From the NCBI GenBank assembly GCA_030605805.1, contig JAUWHQ010000090.1, forward strand, positions 1-8,676: a stretch of DNA of 8,676 nucleotides, read 5' to 3'. This stretch comes from Methanosarcinales archaeon. Its GTDB lineage: Archaea; Halobacteriota; Methanosarcinia; Methanosarcinales; Methanogasteraceae. Position 1 is the first letter of the stretch; each line of letters begins with the position of its first letter. A model generated the notes under the pieces. The model did no database searches. It saw only the letters and a program-made list of their open reading frames with translations, and was not told where the DNA came from. The position numbers and the translations under genes were made by a program. Below are positions 5,726-8,676 of the stretch, in pieces.

Positions 5726-6897
5726 TGACGGCAGTAGACGATCTTATAAGGGATATTGGAGCCCATTACTGTATTGAATGCGGTAAGTGCACCACAGTCT
5801 GTCCGATTGCCAATGCCAACCCGGATTTTGCTCCCAGATTGATCGTGGTGAAGGCGATGGCTGGCATTGCGAATGTTGCACTGGAGCCGGACATCTGGAG
5901 ATGCATGACCTGTGAGACCTGTAGCGAGATGTGTCCGTACAATGTTCTCTACTCCGAGTTTATAAAGGGGCTTCGGGCAGAGGCGGTCTCCACAGGAATC
6001 GTTCCTGTCTGCTCTCAGCACGATCTGATGCAGACTATGATGAGGATGATGGCAACTCCCGGGTTACAGCAGAATAGACTGGGCTGGGTCACTCCGGACT
6101 TGAAGATTGCTGATAAAGGAGAGGTCTTCTATTTCACAGGCTGCCTGCCCCAGATGAGCACCATCTTTAGGGATCAAGAGGATGTGAACCTGCTTGGCAT
6201 CGCTCAGAGTGCTGTTGCGATATTCAATCGCGCAGGTATCACGCCTGTGGTGAGCAATCAGGAGGTCTGCTGCGGACATGATCTGAACTGGACTGGCGAT
6301 GAAGTGAACTTTGAGAAACTGATGAGGATAAACCTGGATTTGATCAAGAACAGCGGGGCTGCGAAGGTTGTTTTCACCTGTGCCGAGTGCCTGAGAACAT
6401 TTGAGATCGATTACCAGGATATAGCAGGAGATCTGGATTGTGAACTCCTGCACATCTCTGAGTTTGTCGATGACCTCGTGGCTGAGGGAAAGATCACCTT
6501 CGATGGTGTCGAGGAGAAGGTTACGTATCATGATCCGTGCAGACTTGGAAGGCACCTCGGCATATACGATGCTCCCAGGAATGTTATCGGAGCGATAGAG
6601 GGCATGGACTTGATCGAGATGGAGAGAACCAGGGAAAAATCAGCCTGCTGCGGAGTGAGCGCATGGCTTACCTGTGATAGCATTGCAAAGGAGATGCAGC
6701 TTGCGCGCATGGTGGAGGCTGTGGGAACCGGAAGCGACAAACTGATAACCACCTGTCCGAAGTGCCAGATTCATCTGAGGTGTGCGATCTCTGAAGAGAT
6801 GCCGATTGAGAGGGAGAAGGCAGATATACCGATCGAGGACTTCACCATTCTGGTCGCAAATTCGATAAAAACAGGAGGTGAAAGTCATGGTAAATAA
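5725..6897 (+). CDS. Fused HdrC-HdrB (HdrD-like) iron-sulfur protein
   Basis: A 390-residue protein joining both electron-transfer and catalytic parts of Hdr. Residues 1-100 are HdrC-like, with two ferredoxin motifs: C16, 19, 22, 26-P and C60, 63, 66, 70-P. Residues 130-360 hold two CCG domains: C140, C182-C183-G, C219, C222; and C272, C308-C309-G, C344, C347. All ligands are present. The order resembles HdrD and other 4Fe-4S/CCG oxidoreductases. HdrD proper acts with membrane HdrE, but no membrane partner is seen and the gene sits before two hdrA-like genes, so a soluble role with them is more likely. The substrate may be a heterodisulfide or another thiol/disulfide or ketoacid-type electron acceptor; I cannot decide. 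The ATG at 5725 overlaps the mvhD stop (TGATG) with GGAGG at 5714-5718; 5722 is an alternative start. Confidence 0.88.
   Translation: MTAVDDLIRDIGAHYCIECGKCTTVCPIANANPDFAPRLIVVKAMAGIANVALEPDIWRCMTCETCSEMCPYNVLYSEFIKGLRAEAVSTGIVPVCSQHDLMQTMMRMMATPGLQQNRLGWVTPDLKIADKGEVFYFTGCLPQMSTIFRDQEDVNLLGIAQSAVAIFNRAGITPVVSNQEVCCGHDLNWTGDEVNFEKLMRINLDLIKNSGAAKVVFTCAECLRTFEIDYQDIAGDLDCELLHISEFVDDLVAEGKITFDGVEEKVTYHDPCRLGRHLGIYDAPRNVIGAIEGMDLIEMERTREKSACCGVSAWLTCDSIAKEMQLARMVEAVGTGSDKLITTCPKCQIHLRCAISEEMPIEREKADIPIEDFTILVANSIKTGGESHGK
6874..6881 (+). promoter_or_regulatory. Consensus ribosome binding site for the short hdrA
   Basis: GGAGGTGA is a full-length match to the archaeal 16S rRNA anti-SD, five bases before the ATG at 6887. 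It rules against the GTG at 6878, which lies inside the site. It sits within the coding end of the HdrC-HdrB fusion gene. Confidence 0.85.
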
Positions 6898-8179
6898 AGC
6901 ACTGGTAATTGGCGGCGGAGTTGCCGGACTTCAGGCATCCCTTGACATGGCGGACAAAGGCATCGAAGTGTATGTGGTCGAGAAAGAGCCAAGCATTGGC
7001 GGGAGAATGGCGCAACTGGACAAGACCTTCCCGACAAACGACTGCTCGATATGCATCCTTGCCCCGAAGATGGCTGACTGCTTCGGACATCACAATATCA
7101 ATGTCATGACCTACTCTGAGGTAACGGATGTAACAGGCAGTGCCGGAGATTTTACAGTAACAGTCCTCAAGAAAGCGAGGTATGTGGACGCTGAAAAATG
7201 CACAGGCTGCGGGGAATGCATGGAGAAGTGTCCTGTCAAGAAGATACCGAATAAGTTTGAGATGGGTCTTGGCACAAGAAGGGCTATATACCTCCCGTTT
7301 CTTCAGGCAGTGCCAAGGGTTGCGACAATCGATGCTGAGAACTGCCTGTACCTGACGAAGGGCAAATGCGGGAACTGTGCCAAGGTCTGCCAGCGGGAGG
7401 CGATTCTGTACGATCAGAAGGATGAGATAGTCGAGATCAACGTGAGCGCGATCATCATCGCCACAGGCTATGATGTCTGGGACCCGACTCCTGCGAGCGA
7501 GTATGGATATGGCAGGTATCCCAATGTGTATACTGCAATGGAATACGAGCGGCTGATCTGTGCCGCAGGTCCGACGCAGGGTCATATAGAGCGGAGATCG
7601 GATGGAAAAAGACCACAGAAGATTGCATTCATCCAGTGTGTGGGTTCAAGGAATGTCCGGATGGGTCGCCCCTATTGTTGTAGCGTCTGCTGCATGCACT
7701 CCACGAAAGAGGCGATCCTTGCAAGAGAGCACCACGACGATATCGAGAGCTTCATATTCTATAAAGCCCTCCGCACCTTTGGAAAGGGTTTTAATGAGTA
7801 TATGGAGCGGGCTAAATCGGACTATGGCGTAGTTTACATAAACTCGGATGCCACGGTACAGGAGAACCCTGAGAACCAGAACCCGATCGTCGTTTACGAT
7901 CTCGACGGGCACATCGAGAAGAAGGAAGTGGATATCGTGGTACTGGCAACATCCCTGATCCCGAGACCAGAGACGAGAATACTGGCTGAAAAGATCGGTA
8001 TAAGTGTGGACGAGTTCGGATTTCTGGAGTCCGCAGACAAGCTTCTGGCTCCTCTGGATACCATGGTTCCCGGGATATTCCTTGCTGGCTACTGCCACGA
8101 ACCGATGGACATACCCGAAGCGGTCGCTCAGGCGAGCGGTGCAGCCGCAAGGGCAGCCGAAGTGATGGAGGTGAGATAG
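6887..8179 (+). CDS. hdrA: Short HdrA-like flavoprotein lacking N- and C-terminal domains
   Basis: A 430-residue HdrA homologue that starts directly at the FAD fold: KALVIGGGVAG with GGGVAG at residues 9-14. It keeps DCSICILAPKM, the inserted ferredoxin (C105, 108, 111, 115 and C153, 161, 164, 168) and the flavin-proximal cluster ligands C251, C264, C268, C269, and ends soon after the second flavin block (GIFLAGYCHEP). Missing are the ~140-residue N-terminal domain and the C-terminal two-cluster ferredoxin of the 650-residue HdrA at 3369-5321. Complete as a gene: strong ribosome site, clean stop, next gene directly abutting. The layout recalls QmoA, the short HdrA relative that pairs with the longer QmoB in sulfate reducers, but a ferredoxin insertion makes exact equivalence uncertain. 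Likely works with the full HdrA encoded next and with the HdrC-HdrB fusion. Overlaps the upstream gene by 11 bases. Confidence 0.87.
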   Translation: MVNKALVIGGGVAGLQASLDMADKGIEVYVVEKEPSIGGRMAQLDKTFPTNDCSICILAPKMADCFGHHNINVMTYSEVTDVTGSAGDFTVTVLKKARYVDAEKCTGCGECMEKCPVKKIPNKFEMGLGTRRAIYLPFLQAVPRVATIDAENCLYLTKGKCGNCAKVCQREAILYDQKDEIVEINVSAIIIATGYDVWDPTPASEYGYGRYPNVYTAMEYERLICAAGPTQGHIERRSDGKRPQKIAFIQCVGSRNVRMGRPYCCSVCCMHSTKEAILAREHHDDIESFIFYKALRTFGKGFNEYMERAKSDYGVVYINSDATVQENPENQNPIVVYDLDGHIEKKEVDIVVLATSLIPRPETRILAEKIGISVDEFGFLESADKLLAPLDTMVPGIFLAGYCHEPMDIPEAVAQASGAAARAAEVMEVR

Positions 8180-8676
8180 ATGGAAGAGAGTGAACCACGG
8201 ATCGGAGTCTTTGTCTGTCACTGCGGTGTTAACATCGGCGGCTTTGTGGATGTACCAGACGTGGTTAAGTACGTAAAGACACTGCCAAACGTGGTACATG
8301 CGGATCGAAACCTCTATACCTGCGCTGATGATGGGCTTGCTGCTATTAGGGACGCTATAAAGGAGCACGACCTGAATCGTGTGATCGTTGCTTCCTGTAC
8401 CCCACGAACACACGCTCCACTATTCAAGAGAACATGCGAGGAGGCGGGTCTCAACAAGTACCTCTTCGAGTTTGTCAACATCAGAGAACACTGCTCATGG
8501 GTACACATGAAGGAGCCAGAGAAGGCTACAGAGAAGGCAAAGCAACTGATAGCGATGGGTGTGGCTAAAGCTGCTCTGCTTGAGCCACAGGAAGAAGAGA
8601 GAGTACCTGTGGAACCGAAAGCCCTTGTTCTGGGAGGTGGTGTTGCTGGTATGACTGCTGCGCTGAGCCTTGCAAA
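8180..8676 (+). CDS. hdrA: Second full-type HdrA, N-terminal 165 residues (cut by right edge)
   Basis: Begins immediately after the stop of the short HdrA (TAG-ATG) with GGAGGTGA at 8167-8174. The visible part holds the complete N-terminal HdrA domain: FVCHCGVNIGG, NLYTCADDG, SCTPRTH, NIREHCSWVH; and the start of the FAD fold, ALVLGGGVAG, at the end of the window. It differs in kind from the HdrA at 3369-5321: NLYTC in place of KYMCSDPG, SCTPRTH in place of ACSPTMH, and C105 where the other has D100. From memory, this pattern is the one common in HdrA/QmoB-type proteins of sulfate reducers and alkane-oxidising archaea. Whether it carries C-terminal ferredoxins or a fused MvhD domain (as QmoB does) lies beyond the window. 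Confidence 0.9.
   Translation, partial: MEESEPRIGVFVCHCGVNIGGFVDVPDVVKYVKTLPNVVHADRNLYTCADDGLAAIRDAIKEHDLNRVIVASCTPRTHAPLFKRTCEEAGLNKYLFEFVNIREHCSWVHMKEPEKATEKAKQLIAMGVAKAALLEPQEEERVPVEPKALVLGGGVAGMTAALSLA

Noticed and set aside
5321..6897. Complete F420-non-reducing hydrogenase (Mvh) operon
   Set aside because: Only mvhD is present; no NiFe large subunit (C-terminal DPCxxC) or small subunit motifs are seen on either strand.
6842..7585. 247-codon minus-strand open frame
   Set aside because: Antisense to the fused Hdr and short hdrA genes. The plus-strand protein has a full set of family motifs; long antisense frames are common opposite this kind of codon use.
7646..8413. 255-codon minus-strand open frame
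   Set aside because: Antisense to the short hdrA and the next hdrA, crossing their junction; no start signal or recognisable domain.
6887..8676. Single HdrA gene split by a frameshift or stop
   Set aside because: The gene at 8180 starts again with its own N-terminal domain and a second GGGVAG fold, and both genes have strong ribosome sites. These are two genes, not halves of one.
1..8676. tRNA, rRNA, insertion sequence or transposase
   Set aside because: I saw no tRNA-like T-loop/acceptor pattern, rRNA segment, terminal inverted repeats or transposase motifs; nearly all of the window is accounted for by the listed genes.

Overview
The window looks archaeal and anaerobic, most likely from a euryarchaeal/Halobacteriota lineage that runs on heterodisulfide reductase (Hdr) chemistry: methanogens, ANME or other alkane oxidisers, or Archaeoglobus-like organisms. 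The evidence is a dense cluster of Hdr-type iron-sulfur flavoprotein genes, strong GGAGGTGA-type ribosome binding sites, and archaeal BRE/TATA-like boxes (TTTATAA, TTTAAGG). I cannot resolve the genus from the sequence.

Left part (1-1230): the 5' two thirds of a D-3-phosphoglycerate dehydrogenase gene (serA) lies on the minus strand and runs off the left edge. Divergent from it, on the plus strand, is an open but damaged paralogue of mvhD. It has lost the N-terminal cysteine cluster and one later cysteine. A perfect 8-bp hairpin followed by seven T's closes this unit.

Right part (1248-8676): one long, tightly packed plus-strand operon. A TATA-like promoter and two tandem 20-bp pseudo-palindromes precede a V4R (4-vinyl reductase-like) ligand-binding protein gene. 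Then follow hdrC, hdrB and hdrA (a complete soluble HdrABC set), an intact mvhD, a fused HdrC-HdrB protein, a shortened HdrA of 430 residues, and the start of another full-type HdrA cut by the right edge. Junctions between all eight genes are overlaps, direct abutments or gaps of 3 nt at most, so they are probably co-transcribed and translationally coupled.

How they work together (inference from families): HdrA carries FAD and is the electron-bifurcating or -confurcating flavin centre. HdrC passes electrons to HdrB, whose two CCG motifs hold the non-cubane [4Fe-4S] clusters that reduce a heterodisulfide or related disulfide. MvhD links HdrA to an electron donor or acceptor module. Here that set is doubled: HdrABC-MvhD, then HdrCB fusion plus HdrA-short plus HdrA-full. 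No hydrogenase large or small subunit, formate dehydrogenase or F420-dehydrogenase subunit is visible, so the partner of MvhD must be encoded elsewhere or downstream. The doubled Hdr module headed by a V4R protein, with an mvhD remnant just upstream, is the most notable feature of the window.
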